This document shows positions 8,563 through 17,525 of a stretch of DNA of 64,000 nucleotides, piece after piece (the first letter of the stretch is position 1; every line of letters begins with the position of its first letter). The position numbers and the translations under genes are program-made. The stretch comes from Alphaproteobacteria bacterium (GTDB lineage: Bacteria > Pseudomonadota > Alphaproteobacteria > Caulobacterales > Parvularculaceae): NCBI GenBank assembly GCA_016125455.1, contig WGLS01000007.1, positions 1 through 64,000 on the forward strand, in the 5' to 3' direction. The notes beneath the pieces are model-generated. The model made no database searches and was not told the origin of the DNA. It was given only the letters and a program-made list of their open reading frames with translations.

Positions 8563-10017
8563 TCAACTCTCTCCTCTGAGAACCCATGTATCCTTGACGC
8601 CGCCGCCCTGGCTGGAGTTGACGACGAGGGAACCCTTTTTGAGGGCCACCCGCGTCAGCCCGCCGGGCGTCAGGGCAACGGACATCTCGCCCGACGCGTC
8701 CGCGCCAACCAGCGCAAACGGCCGGAGGTCCACATGCCGCGGCCCGAATTCCCCGCCGGCAAGCGTGGGACACGTCGACAGCGCCAGCGTCGGCTGCGCG
8801 ATGTAGGCGTTTGGCTTCGCCTTGATCTTTTCACGGAAAGCCTCGCGCTCGCTTTCGCTGGCGTGCGGCCCGATCAACATGCCATAGCCGCCCGATCCGT
8901 GCACGTCCTTCACGACAAGCTCATCGATGTGCGCAAGGACATGGGCGCGATCGTCGGGGTCCGCGCATTTCCATGTGGGCACATTGTCGAGGAGCGGCTC
9001 CTCGCCAAGATAGAACCGCACCATGTCCGGCACGTATGTATAGACCGCCTTGTCGTCGGCTATGCCGGCGCCAGGCGCGGAGACGAGGGTCACGCCGCCC
9101 GCTTCATAGGCGTCGATGAGGCCCGGCACGCCGAGCATGGAGTCGGCGCGGAACCGCTTGGGGTCGATGAATTCGTCATCGATACGACGATAGATCACGT
9201 CGACGCGCTGTGGCCCGCAGGTTGTGCGCATGTAGACGCGATTGTCCTCCACATAGAGGTCAGGGCCCTCAACGAGTTCGACGCCCATTTCGTCCGCGAG
9301 GAAGCAGTGTTCGTAAAAGGCGCTGTTGAACGGGCCCGGCGTCAGGATGACGACTGTCGGCGTCCCCTCGCAGAGCGGCGGCTTGACGCTGGCGAGCGTG
9401 CGCCTGAGCATCGCCGGATAGGTCTCCACCGGCTCCACCGCGCCCGCGTCGAACAGCGCCGGGAACAGCCGCATCATGATCTCCCGGTTCTCCAGCATGT
9501 AGGAGACGCCGGACGGCGTGCGGCAGTTGTCCTCGAGGACGTAAAACTGGTCGTCCGCCGTCCGGACGAGATCCACGCCGACAATGTGGCTGTAGACGCC
9601 CGCCGGCGGATCGACGCCGATCATCGAGGGCTGGTAGGCGGCGTTTTCAATGACGAGCGCCTCCGGGATCAGGCCCGCCTTGATGATGTCTCGGTCGTGG
9701 TACACATCCCAGATAAAGCGATTGAGCGCCTTCGCCCGCTGTTCGACGCCGCGGGACAGGCGCGCCCATTCCGAGGCGGCAAAAACGCGGGGAATAAGGT
9801 CGAACGGGATCAGCCGCTCCGGGTCGCCCCCTTCGCCATAGACGCAGAACGTGATGCCGACTTTTCGGAAGATCGTCTCGGCGTCGCGGAGTTTCTTCTC
9901 CAGCGTCGTGAGACCCTCATCGTCAATCCACGCCTTTACCGAACGGTAGGGCGCGCGAACCAGGTCGTCAGTGCCCATCTCGTCGTAGATCGCCGCCTCC
10001 TGCAGTTGTCGCGACAT
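8563..10017 (-). CDS. Circularly permuted ATP-grasp type 2 protein (DUF404/DUF407)
   Basis: A 484-residue ATP-grasp enzyme with permuted subdomains. Recognisable stretches are YHDRDIIKAGLIPE, VGVDLVRTADDQFYVLEDN (nucleotide-contacting part), GVSYMLENREIMMRL, VILTPGPFNSAFYEH and DVHGSGGYGMLIGP (glycine-rich loop). The family is predicted to form amide bonds, acting with the alpha-E protein and transglutaminase-like proteins encoded beside it. It is the first gene of the minus-strand Anbu operon. The 241-base gap to the divergent transglutaminase gene presumably holds both promoters; I could not pick confident -35/-10 boxes there. Confidence 0.95.
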   Translation of the reverse strand: MSRQLQEAAIYDEMGTDDLVRAPYRSVKAWIDDEGLTTLEKKLRDAETIFRKVGITFCVYGEGGDPERLIPFDLIPRVFAASEWARLSRGVEQRAKALNRFIWDVYHDRDIIKAGLIPEALVIENAAYQPSMIGVDPPAGVYSHIVGVDLVRTADDQFYVLEDNCRTPSGVSYMLENREIMMRLFPALFDAGAVEPVETYPAMLRRTLASVKPPLCEGTPTVVILTPGPFNSAFYEHCFLADEMGVELVEGPDLYVEDNRVYMRTTCGPQRVDVIYRRIDDEFIDPKRFRADSMLGVPGLIDAYEAGGVTLVSAPGAGIADDKAVYTYVPDMVRFYLGEEPLLDNVPTWKCADPDDRAHVLAHIDELVVKDVHGSGGYGMLIGPHASESEREAFREKIKAKPNAYIAQPTLALSTCPTLAGGEFGPRHVDLRPFALVGADASGEMSVALTPGGLTRVALKKGSLVVNSSQGGGVKDTWVLRGES

Positions 10018-10258
10018 CAGGGTTCGTCGCCGGTTGACGTATTTTGGCGACGCGACCGGAAATCGCCGTCCCCTCTTAGCTTTTCCTCAACAGCATAGAC
10101 CTTTATACCAGTCTACGGAATTTCACATCGAAGCGTAATCGGCAAGCCGCGCCACGCGGCAAGAACGGCGACGGCAGTGAGTGGAAAAGACTGCCCGCGC
10201 ACGAAAGTTCCAACGACGGCGACGCGATACGACGAATTGATCGGGAGAACCGCATTCA

Positions 10259-13200
10259 ATGGGCATCAGGGCCGCGCTCACCCACCGGACGACCTACGAA
10301 TACGACCGGCTGATCACGCTGGGACCTCAGGTCGTCCGCCTGCGTCCAGCGCCGCATACCCGCACGAGCATTCTGTCCTACGGATTCAAGGTGGAGCCGA
10401 AGGCGCATTTTCTCAACTGGCAGCAGGACCCCTTCGGCAATTACCTCGCCCGTCTCGTGTTTCCGGAAAGAACCAGAAGATTTTCCGTCACGGTCGATCT
10501 CGTCGCGGACCTCGCGCCGATCAATCCCTTCGACTTCTTCCTTGAGGATCACGCCACGTTCACGCCATTCGGCTACGACGCCGACACGCGCAAGGACCTC
10601 GCCCCCTATCTGGAGCCGGTGCCCGGCGGCCCGCTGTTCGAGGCGCTTGTCGCCAGGGAAGAAGACGAATGGCGCCATGGCGGCGAGCGGATTGTCGCCG
10701 CGAACCCGGACGCCGAAGGCCTCACGACCAATGATTTCCTGGTCGGCGTCAACCAGCGCCTGCAACAGGCCATTGCCTATACGGTCCGCATGGAGCCGGG
10801 CGTCCAGACGCCGGAGGAGACGCTGGAGAAAGCGCTCGGCAGCTGTCGCGATTCCGCCTGGCTGATGGTCGCCCTGATGCGCCGGCTCGGAATCGCCGCG
10901 CGTTTCGTCTCTGGCTACCTCATTCAGCTGAAGGCGGACGAACTGCCGATCGAAGGGCCGTCGGGCCCGGAGGCCGACTTTACCGACCTGCACGCCTGGA
11001 CCGAGGTCTACCTGCCAGGCGCAGGCTGGATCGGCCTCGATCCGACGTCGGGCCTGTTCGCGGCCGAGGGTCACGTGCCGCTCGCCGCAACGCCGTCGCC
11101 GACGACCGCCGCCGCCATATCCGGCGGCCACGAGCCGTGCGAAGTGGAGTTCTCGTTCCACATGGACGTGCGCCGCGTGGAAGAGACGGCGCGCATTACC
11201 TATCCGTTCACGGACGCCGACTGGCGCAAGATCATCGCCACGGGCGACCATGTGGACAGGCTGCTCGACGACGGCGACGTGCGGCTGACCATGGGGGGCG
11301 AGCCAACGTTCGTCGCCTCCACCGACCGCGACGCGCCGGAGTGGAACATCGAGGCCGTTGGCCCTACGAAGCGCGCCTATGCCGACAAGTTCATCCGAAA
11401 GCTGCGCGACCGGTTCGCGCCGAACGGCCTACTGCACCACGGGCAGGGCAAATGGTATCCCGGCGAGCAGCTGCCGCGCTGGGCGTTCGCGCTCTACTGG
11501 CGCGGCGACGGATTTCCTCTTTGGACGAATGAAAGCCGCATTGCCGAGGAAAACGGCCCCAGAACCGCCGGCGTCGCCGACGCCGAGCGGTTCATGGGCG
11601 CATTGTGCGATGCGCTCGAGGTTGATGCGGACTGCGCCGCGCCCGCCTATGAGGACGCGGCGGCCTATGTGCTGCGCGAGGCTGAACTGCCGGCCAATGT
11701 GGATCCGATCGACAACAGGCTCGACGACCCCGAAGAGCGCGCTCGCCTCGTCAAGGTGTTTGAGCGCGGCCTTGGCGCGCCGGCGGCCTTCGTCCTGCCG
11801 CTGCATGCGCAGTACCCGCAGGCAAGGGCTCTCCGGCGCGCTTATCGTTGGGGGTCGGAGCGCTGGCGGACCCGGCGGGGCAAGCTCTTCCTAAAGCCCG
11901 GCGACAGCCCCTCCGGGTTCCGGCTGCCGCTCGGCTCCCTCGCCTATCTGGACCCGTCGCGCCGCCCGGAAATTATCCCGCTCGACCCGTTCGCCGCGCG
12001 CGGCGCCCTGCCCGCGCGCGATCCGGTGTTCCAGTCGCCGCCGGGTCCCGACGCGCCGATGGCGCCCGCGGAGCCTCCGGCTCCTGAGTATGAAGACGTG
12101 CCGCCTGGCGCCGGATTCTATGGCGGCGGCCCCGCCGTGCGAACGGCGCTGACGGTTGAACCCCGCGACGGCGTCATCTGCGTTTTTCTGCCGCCGGTGC
12201 GCTCCGGCGACGAATTCGTCGACCTTGTCGCCGCGGTTGAGGAAGCCGCCGCCGCGACGGATCTGCCTGTTCATGTCGAAGGTTATCCGCCCCCGCCGGA
12301 TTCGCGGATCAACGTCATCAAGGTGACGCCCGATCCCGGGGTGATCGAAGTTAACGTCCATCCGGCGCATTCATGGCGCGAACAGGTCGCGATCACCGAA
12401 GCGGTCTACCAGACCGCCAGGGAATGCCGCATGGAGGCGTCGAAGTTCATGATCGATGGCCGCCCTGCGGGTTCGGGCGGCGGCGCGCATATTGTCGTCG
12501 GCGGCGCGACCACGGCGGACAGCCCGTTCCTGCGGCGCCCGGACCTTCTCGCTTCCATCGTGCGCTATTGGCAGAACCATCCGAGCCTGTCCTATTTCTT
12601 CTCCGGCCTTTTCATCGGACCGACGAGCCAGGCGCCGCGCATCGACGAGGCGCGCCAGGACGTCCTCTATGAAATGGAAATTGCCCTGAAGCAGACGCCG
12701 GATCCTCTGCATGCCACCGGCGCGGACTGCCCGCCCTGGCTCGTGGACCGCATTTTCCGGCATCTTCTCACCGACGTCACGGGCAACACCCACCGGTCGG
12801 AAATCTGCATCGACAAGCTCTATTCGCCCGACGGCCCAACCGGCCGCCTTGGCCTCGTGGAGTTCCGCGGCTTCGAGATGCCGCCGCATCCGCGCATGAA
12901 CATCGCCCAGGCATTGATCCTCCGGGCGCTGATCGCCTGGTTCTGGCGCGAACCCTGCCGGGCGCCGTTGATCCGGCACGGCGCCGCGCTGCACGACAAG
13001 TTCATGTTGCCGCACTTCCTGCTGCAGGACTTCAGGCGGGTGCTTGCCGACTTGTCGACGGGTCTCGGCACGCCGTTCGACATCGACTGGTTCCGGGCGC
13101 AGTACGACTTCCGCTTTCCGCTGCTCGGCAGGCTGGAGGCGCCGGAAGCGCGAATCGAGTTGCGGTCGGCCCTCGAGCCCTGGCACGTGCTCGGCGAGGA

Positions 13201-13660
13201 AGGGATCGTCGGCGGCGTCGCGCGGTTCGTCGACTCCTCCCTCGACCGCATCCAGGTCAGCGTCGACGGCCTCGACCCCACGAGATACGCGATCGCGTGC
13301 AATGGCTGGCGGCTGCCCCTGACGCCGGTCGAGGGCGGCGAAGGCTACTCCCACCTGCAGGGCGTCAGGTTTCGAACGTGGCTGCCGGCGTCGTGCCTGC
13401 ACCCGACGATCCCGCCCCACGGGCCGCTCGTTTTTGACGTCTACGACCTGAGGAACGAACGCTCGGTCGCCGGCTGCACCTATTACACCTCTCACCCCGG
13501 CGGGCGGAATTATGAAGTTCAGCCGGTGAATGCTCTTGAGGCGGACAGTCGCATGAAGTCGCGCTTCGCCGCCTTTGGCTCCGCGCCCGGAAGCTTTATC
13601 CTGCGCGAGCCGCCGCCATCGCCGGAATTGCCAACGACGTTCGACATGCGCCGGCTTTGA
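10259..13660 (+). CDS. Transglutaminase-like protein with DUF2126 domain
   Basis: An 1133-residue two-part protein. Residues about 1-290 are a bacterial transglutaminase-like domain with N-terminal beta region (THRTTYEYDR) and a complete catalytic triad: Cys196 in GSCRDSAW, His245 in DLHAWTEV and Asp261 in GLDPTSG. The rest is DUF2126, recognisable by LTMGGEPTFV, GQGKWYPGEQLPRWA, DGRPAGSGGGAH and FRGFEMPPHPRMN. It could act as a peptidase or amidase on an isopeptide-like product. A GGGAG sequence precedes the ATG. It is divergent from the Anbu operon. The second, smaller transglutaminase gene often present in such clusters is absent here. Confidence 0.94.
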   Translation: MGIRAALTHRTTYEYDRLITLGPQVVRLRPAPHTRTSILSYGFKVEPKAHFLNWQQDPFGNYLARLVFPERTRRFSVTVDLVADLAPINPFDFFLEDHATFTPFGYDADTRKDLAPYLEPVPGGPLFEALVAREEDEWRHGGERIVAANPDAEGLTTNDFLVGVNQRLQQAIAYTVRMEPGVQTPEETLEKALGSCRDSAWLMVALMRRLGIAARFVSGYLIQLKADELPIEGPSGPEADFTDLHAWTEVYLPGAGWIGLDPTSGLFAAEGHVPLAATPSPTTAAAISGGHEPCEVEFSFHMDVRRVEETARITYPFTDADWRKIIATGDHVDRLLDDGDVRLTMGGEPTFVASTDRDAPEWNIEAVGPTKRAYADKFIRKLRDRFAPNGLLHHGQGKWYPGEQLPRWAFALYWRGDGFPLWTNESRIAEENGPRTAGVADAERFMGALCDALEVDADCAAPAYEDAAAYVLREAELPANVDPIDNRLDDPEERARLVKVFERGLGAPAAFVLPLHAQYPQARALRRAYRWGSERWRTRRGKLFLKPGDSPSGFRLPLGSLAYLDPSRRPEIIPLDPFAARGALPARDPVFQSPPGPDAPMAPAEPPAPEYEDVPPGAGFYGGGPAVRTALTVEPRDGVICVFLPPVRSGDEFVDLVAAVEEAAAATDLPVHVEGYPPPPDSRINVIKVTPDPGVIEVNVHPAHSWREQVAITEAVYQTARECRMEASKFMIDGRPAGSGGGAHIVVGGATTADSPFLRRPDLLASIVRYWQNHPSLSYFFSGLFIGPTSQAPRIDEARQDVLYEMEIALKQTPDPLHATGADCPPWLVDRIFRHLLTDVTGNTHRSEICIDKLYSPDGPTGRLGLVEFRGFEMPPHPRMNIAQALILRALIAWFWREPCRAPLIRHGAALHDKFMLPHFLLQDFRRVLADLSTGLGTPFDIDWFRAQYDFRFPLLGRLEAPEARIELRSALEPWHVLGEEGIVGGVARFVDSSLDRIQVSVDGLDPTRYAIACNGWRLPLTPVEGGEGYSHLQGVRFRTWLPASCLHPTIPPHGPLVFDVYDLRNERSVAGCTYYTSHPGGRNYEVQPVNALEADSRMKSRFAAFGSAPGSFILREPPPSPELPTTFDMRRL

Positions 13661-13676
13661 CGGCTTCGCTTCGGCG

Positions 13677-14339
13677 TCAGTCGCCGCCGCGCTGCGCCGA
13701 TGCGGCCTCGAAGGCCGCGCGCTGCGCAGCGAATGCGCGCCTGAATGCGGGACGCGCCTCGCCGCGGGCAACATAGGCGGCGAGGTTCGCCCGCTCTTCG
13801 AGCAGCCTGGATGAGCCGAGGCGACGCAGGGCCTGCACCATCAGCAGGTCGCCGGCCGAGAACGCGCCGTCGAGCCAGTCGGCGCGCCCGAGCCGATCCG
13901 ACAGGTCCGCAAGCCGGCGTCGCGCCTGATCGTCGAGGATCGGCTTTCGCGCCTCGAACCAGGGCCGGTCCCGCTCCGTATACGTTGGAATCTCCCGGTA
14001 GAGGATGGCCTGTTCGATCGTGCTGAGCGCGGCGAACATCCAGCCAATGGCTCGCGCCCGCGCCGCCGGTTCCTCTGGCAGGAGGCCCGGCAGACGTCCG
14101 GCGACATGCAGAACGATTGCGCCGGATTCGAACAGGACAAGATCGCCCTCCTGATAGGTGGGGATCTGCCCGAAAGGCTGGCGCGCGCGATGGGCCGGCG
14201 CCTTCATCGCTTCGAACGAGACAAGTTCGACTTCGTAGGGCTGCCCTACTTCCTCCAGCGCCCAACGCACGGGCATGTCCCGGGCGAGGCCACGGCCGCG
14301 GTCAGGCGAACTGGCGAATGCGGTGATGGTCGGCGTCAT
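13677..14339 (-). CDS. Glutathione S-transferase family protein
   Basis: A 220-residue GST with the usual two-domain layout. The ATG at 14339 gives MTPTITAFASSP, the first thioredoxin-fold strand; the longer open frame has an unlikely basic extension. The N-terminal domain has PVRWALEEVGQPYEVE, the cis-proline segment FGQIPTYQEGDLVLFESGAI and a helical C-terminal domain with LDGAFSAGDLLMVQAL (N-capping box region). It would be cytosolic and glutathione-dependent; the substrate is unknown. It converges with the transglutaminase gene with 16 bases between stops and is divergent from the GFA-family gene, also glutathione-linked by family name. Confidence 0.88.
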   Translation of the reverse strand: MTPTITAFASSPDRGRGLARDMPVRWALEEVGQPYEVELVSFEAMKAPAHRARQPFGQIPTYQEGDLVLFESGAIVLHVAGRLPGLLPEEPAARARAIGWMFAALSTIEQAILYREIPTYTERDRPWFEARKPILDDQARRRLADLSDRLGRADWLDGAFSAGDLLMVQALRRLGSSRLLEERANLAAYVARGEARPAFRRAFAAQRAAFEAASAQRGGD

Positions 14340-14496
14340 GGCGCGCCCCGGTTCAACAAGGTCGTGACGGTCATTGCAAATCCCCGCCCGGTCAAGTGCG
14401 CGGCGGGCTTGCAACCGACGTTCGACCGAGCCGGCGATCAATCATCGACCCGACGGCGTTGACGGTGGTACTATGATGCGTCAAGGGAGGATCCTT

Positions 14497-14919
14497 ATGA
14501 CCTACGAAGGCGAATGCTTTTGCGGCGCGGTCAGGATTGAAGCGTCGGGCGAACCTGAGGGGATGGGGTATTGCCATTGCCGTTCCTGCAGGTCCTGGTC
14601 GGGCGGCCCATTGAACGCGTTCACCCTGTGGTCCCCGGCGAACGTCAGGATCGCGTCAGGCGCCGAACACGTGGCGACGTACAACAAGACGCCAATGAGC
14701 GCCCGCACCTACTGTTCCTTATGCGGCGGACATCTGATGAACGCGCATCCGACGCTCGGCGTCGTTGACATATTCGCGTCGACCCTGCCCTCGCTCGACT
14801 TCAACCCCGGCCTCCACGTCAACTACCAGGAAACCGTGCTCCCAATGAAGGACGGCCTGCCGAAGTACAAGGACTTCCCTGCCGCTTTCGGCGGCTCCGA
14901 CGCAACGGCGCCCGAATAG
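14497..14919 (+). CDS. GFA-family (glutathione-dependent formaldehyde-activating type) zinc protein
   Basis: A 140-residue protein of the GFA/CENP-V fold. Zinc-binding cysteines appear in order: ECFCGAVRIEA (Cys6, Cys8 region), GYCHCRSCRSWSGG and YCSLCGGHLMN. The ATG at 14497 follows GGGAGG at the right spacing, so the in-frame ATGs at 14473 and 14476 are not used. Family members bind zinc and some react with S-hydroxymethylglutathione, but many have unknown substrates. It is monocistronic and converges with the tolC-like gene. Confidence 0.88.
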   Translation: MTYEGECFCGAVRIEASGEPEGMGYCHCRSCRSWSGGPLNAFTLWSPANVRIASGAEHVATYNKTPMSARTYCSLCGGHLMNAHPTLGVVDIFASTLPSLDFNPGLHVNYQETVLPMKDGLPKYKDFPAAFGGSDATAPE

Positions 14920-14954
14920 CCGGCGAGGCCTGGCGCGAAGAGGTCGCGCGAAGC

Positions 14955-16475
14955 CTAGCGCGCCGGTTCCGGCCATTCCGCGACGGACGCGGCTGGCGGC
15001 GCGATTGCGGCCGCATCGGCGATACCGAGCCGCTCGAGGTCGACCGTCGAGGCGTCATAGTTTGCGCGCGCGAGCCGGATTTCGAGCTGGGCCAGCAGCT
15101 CCCGGATGCGCGCGTCGGCGGTCGTTTCCTCACGGACGTTCACAAGGAAAAAGTCGCTCGCGCCGCTGGCGAACCGCTGGCGCTCGGCGTTTTCCATTGC
15201 TTCGGCCTGGGTGGTTTCCTGCTCGGCGATGCGCGCGATCCGCGCGGAGGTCGCAAGGTTGACAAGAATGTTCCTGATTTCGAGTTCGATCTCGTCGCGA
15301 GCGCGGCGGCGCTGCTGTTCAACTGCCTCAAGTTCGGCGCGCGCCCGGGCGAGCCGGCCCTTCGCGTCGCGTCGTTGCAGCGGCACCGAGAAGCGCAGAC
15401 CCACGACGGCGTCGGTGGAGTCCCGCGATATCCCGCCTTCGGCCACGTCGCCAAAGTCGCTCGACAATTCCGCGTTTACGTCAAGCCTTGGCTTGAGGTC
15501 GTTTTCGCTGAGCGCGACCTTCCGCCGGGCCCGCTCCTGGGCGGTACGGAGGATTTCAAGCTCCGGACGGTCGGCAAGCGCCTCGGCGACCGGCTCGGCC
15601 CGGCCAATGGCCACCTCGGCCTCCGAGGCGTCGAGCACGCCGTCCGGCGGCAATCGATCGCGGCCGGGAATTACCGGTTCGCCATTGGCGCCGCGATAAT
15701 AGAACGAGAGATTGTTCGCCGCGATGTCGAAGTCGCGCGCCGCCTCGGCGACGAGCCGCTCGCGGCGGGTGATGTTCTGGCGGTTCTCGGTGAGGAAAAT
15801 CGCCGCCCTCGCGCCCCTTTCCACTTGCTCTTCAAGTCCCGCCTGGCGATCGCGGGCGATCCGCGACAACCGTTCGTATACGGTCAGCTGGCGACCGGCG
15901 GCGACCCAGCGCCAATAGGCGAGCAGCGCCTTGTGCTGGACGCCGACCCGGGTGAGCAGGACGTCGAAGTCGGCCTGGCGCAGGGCGAGGCGGGCGTCGA
16001 TGACGTTGAAGCGCTCCTTGTCGATCGAACGGTCGCGAAGCAGCGACAGGATCGCGCCCACCTTGGCTTCCCCGCCCGTATTGGTGAAATACTGGTCTTC
16101 ATAAATCGGGAAATCGCCGTCGGAAATCGAGTAACCGCCGTAGATTCGCGCGCCGAGCGGCCGCAGGCGCTGCTCGACCTTCGATTCAACGGTGCGGCCG
16201 CTATAGAAGCCGCCGACGCGATCAAATCCGTCTACGGAGAACACGAGGTCAAAGGCGCCCTGCGAGGCGAGCGCGTCGCCTTCCGCGCCGCGGCGACGCG
16301 CGAGCGCTTCGAGGATCGAGGGAAAATGCGTCGCTGACGCGGCCAGCACCTCGTCGACCTGGAGCGGCAGAGACGCCGTTTCGGCCTGCGCGTCGGCCCG
16401 CGCGGCGCTCATGGGCACGAGCGCCAGGAGGACAATCGCGGCAAGCCGTCGGAACGCCGCCGGAACCGAAATCAT
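14955..16475 (-). CDS. TolC-family outer-membrane efflux/secretion channel
   Basis: A 506-residue protein with a signal peptide (MISVPAAFRRLAAIVLLALV, cleavage near ADA) and two repeats of the outer-membrane efflux domain rich in long amphipathic helices (LARARAELEAVEQQRRRARD). It would form the trimeric outer-membrane duct of a tripartite pump. The ATG at 16475 overlaps the stop of the upstream adaptor gene as ATGA, fixing the start. It is the third gene of the ABC-HlyD-TolC operon. The N-terminal half is longer than in classical TolC, as in type I secretion channels of marine alphaproteobacteria. Confidence 0.88.
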   Translation of the reverse strand: MISVPAAFRRLAAIVLLALVPMSAARADAQAETASLPLQVDEVLAASATHFPSILEALARRRGAEGDALASQGAFDLVFSVDGFDRVGGFYSGRTVESKVEQRLRPLGARIYGGYSISDGDFPIYEDQYFTNTGGEAKVGAILSLLRDRSIDKERFNVIDARLALRQADFDVLLTRVGVQHKALLAYWRWVAAGRQLTVYERLSRIARDRQAGLEEQVERGARAAIFLTENRQNITRRERLVAEAARDFDIAANNLSFYYRGANGEPVIPGRDRLPPDGVLDASEAEVAIGRAEPVAEALADRPELEILRTAQERARRKVALSENDLKPRLDVNAELSSDFGDVAEGGISRDSTDAVVGLRFSVPLQRRDAKGRLARARAELEAVEQQRRRARDEIELEIRNILVNLATSARIARIAEQETTQAEAMENAERQRFASGASDFFLVNVREETTADARIRELLAQLEIRLARANYDASTVDLERLGIADAAAIAPPAASVAEWPEPAR

Positions 16476-17521
16476 TCGCCGCCCCCGCTGGACGTCGATG
16501 CGGACAATGCCGGCCGCTGGACGAACTCCGGCGGGAAATTGTTCAGTTGTCGCCACAGTTCGTATCCGACTGAAACGGTCTCAAGCAACACCCAGCCGCG
16601 CGCCTTCGCGCCGAAGCGGATGAAACTGGCGTCCGGCCATGGATTTGGATCGCTCTTGTCCTCGACGACGAGCACGCGGAACCGGCCAGCGGCATCGGCG
16701 GACGGATCGACCGCGGCGACGACGCCGCCAAAGGTGCCGACCGCCACAGACGGCCAGCCCGAGAACTGCACGGCCGGCCAGCCTTCGAACTGGAGCCGGA
16801 CCTGGGCGCCGCGCTCAATGAGCGCGACATCGCGCCCGTCGATGAATATCTCCACCGCCCGCTCGACATTGTCAGGCACGAAGGTCGCGATGCGCTGCCC
16901 GGCGGCGACGAATGTCGCGGCATCGCCGGCGTCAACCCGCAGGATGACGCCATCGCGCGGCGCACGGACGATCTGCGCCGACTGGCGCGTGATGTTGACG
17001 TCGATCCGGTTGATTTCGGCGGCCGCTTCGGCGACGCGCGATCGGAGCTCTTCGACGCGAATTTCCGCCTGTTCATAGTCGCGCCTCGCCGCAAGGCCCT
17101 TTTCGAACAGATCTTCCATGCGGAACAGGTCGACCGTCGCGGTCTTTACCGCCGACTGAGCCGCTTCCAGCTTGGCGATCACCTGTGACCGCTCCGCTTC
17201 GAGGCGTTCGATCAACAGCGGATCATTGTCGACGATCTTGACGATCGGATCGTTCTTGCGGACCTCGCTGCCGTCCTGGACGTACCATTCCTCGATGCGG
17301 CCTGGCACGAGAGCGTTAATCTCCTGCTGCCGGTCGTAGGGATTGAGCGCGGTCACCGAACCGGCGCCGGCGGTCGTCTGAACCCACGGCGCGAGCGTCA
17401 GGAAGGTTATCGCCACGGTCGCGGCGACAATGAGCATCCAGCCGATGACCCGGATCAGCTGCGGCGTGCGAATCGACGCAAGCGTCTTGAACCGGCGAAT
17501 ATGACGATCACGGAATGGCAT
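16472..17521 (-). CDS. HlyD-family periplasmic adaptor
   Basis: A 349-residue membrane-fusion protein. One transmembrane helix (VIGWMLIVAATVAITFLTLA, about residues 24-45) follows a basic cytoplasmic start; then come a lipoyl-like half motif (INALVPGRIEEWYVQDGSEV), a long coiled-coil hairpin (about 85-180, LEAERSQVIAKLEAAQSAVK) and the return lipoyl strand with RAPRDGVILRVDAGD. The ATG at 17521, four bases after the ABC gene stop, starts MPFRDRHIRRF and is preferred to a longer frame. It should bridge the inner-membrane ABC protein to the TolC channel. The operon contains no RTX-type substrate gene. Confidence 0.88.
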   Translation of the reverse strand: MPFRDRHIRRFKTLASIRTPQLIRVIGWMLIVAATVAITFLTLAPWVQTTAGAGSVTALNPYDRQQEINALVPGRIEEWYVQDGSEVRKNDPIVKIVDNDPLLIERLEAERSQVIAKLEAAQSAVKTATVDLFRMEDLFEKGLAARRDYEQAEIRVEELRSRVAEAAAEINRIDVNITRQSAQIVRAPRDGVILRVDAGDAATFVAAGQRIATFVPDNVERAVEIFIDGRDVALIERGAQVRLQFEGWPAVQFSGWPSVAVGTFGGVVAAVDPSADAAGRFRVLVVEDKSDPNPWPDASFIRFGAKARGWVLLETVSVGYELWRQLNNFPPEFVQRPALSASTSSGGGE

Positions 17522-17525
17522 GACT

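Noticed and set aside
8323-10098. Long plus-strand open frame of 591 codons opposite the ATP-grasp gene
   Set aside because: It is antisense to a clear ATP-grasp and alpha-E gene pair, lacks family similarity and is explained by GC-rich codon structure.
12371-13774. Minus-strand open frame of 467 codons opposite the transglutaminase/DUF2126 gene
   Set aside because: Shadow frame; Arg/Ala/Pro-rich with no motif, and the plus-strand protein is conserved throughout.
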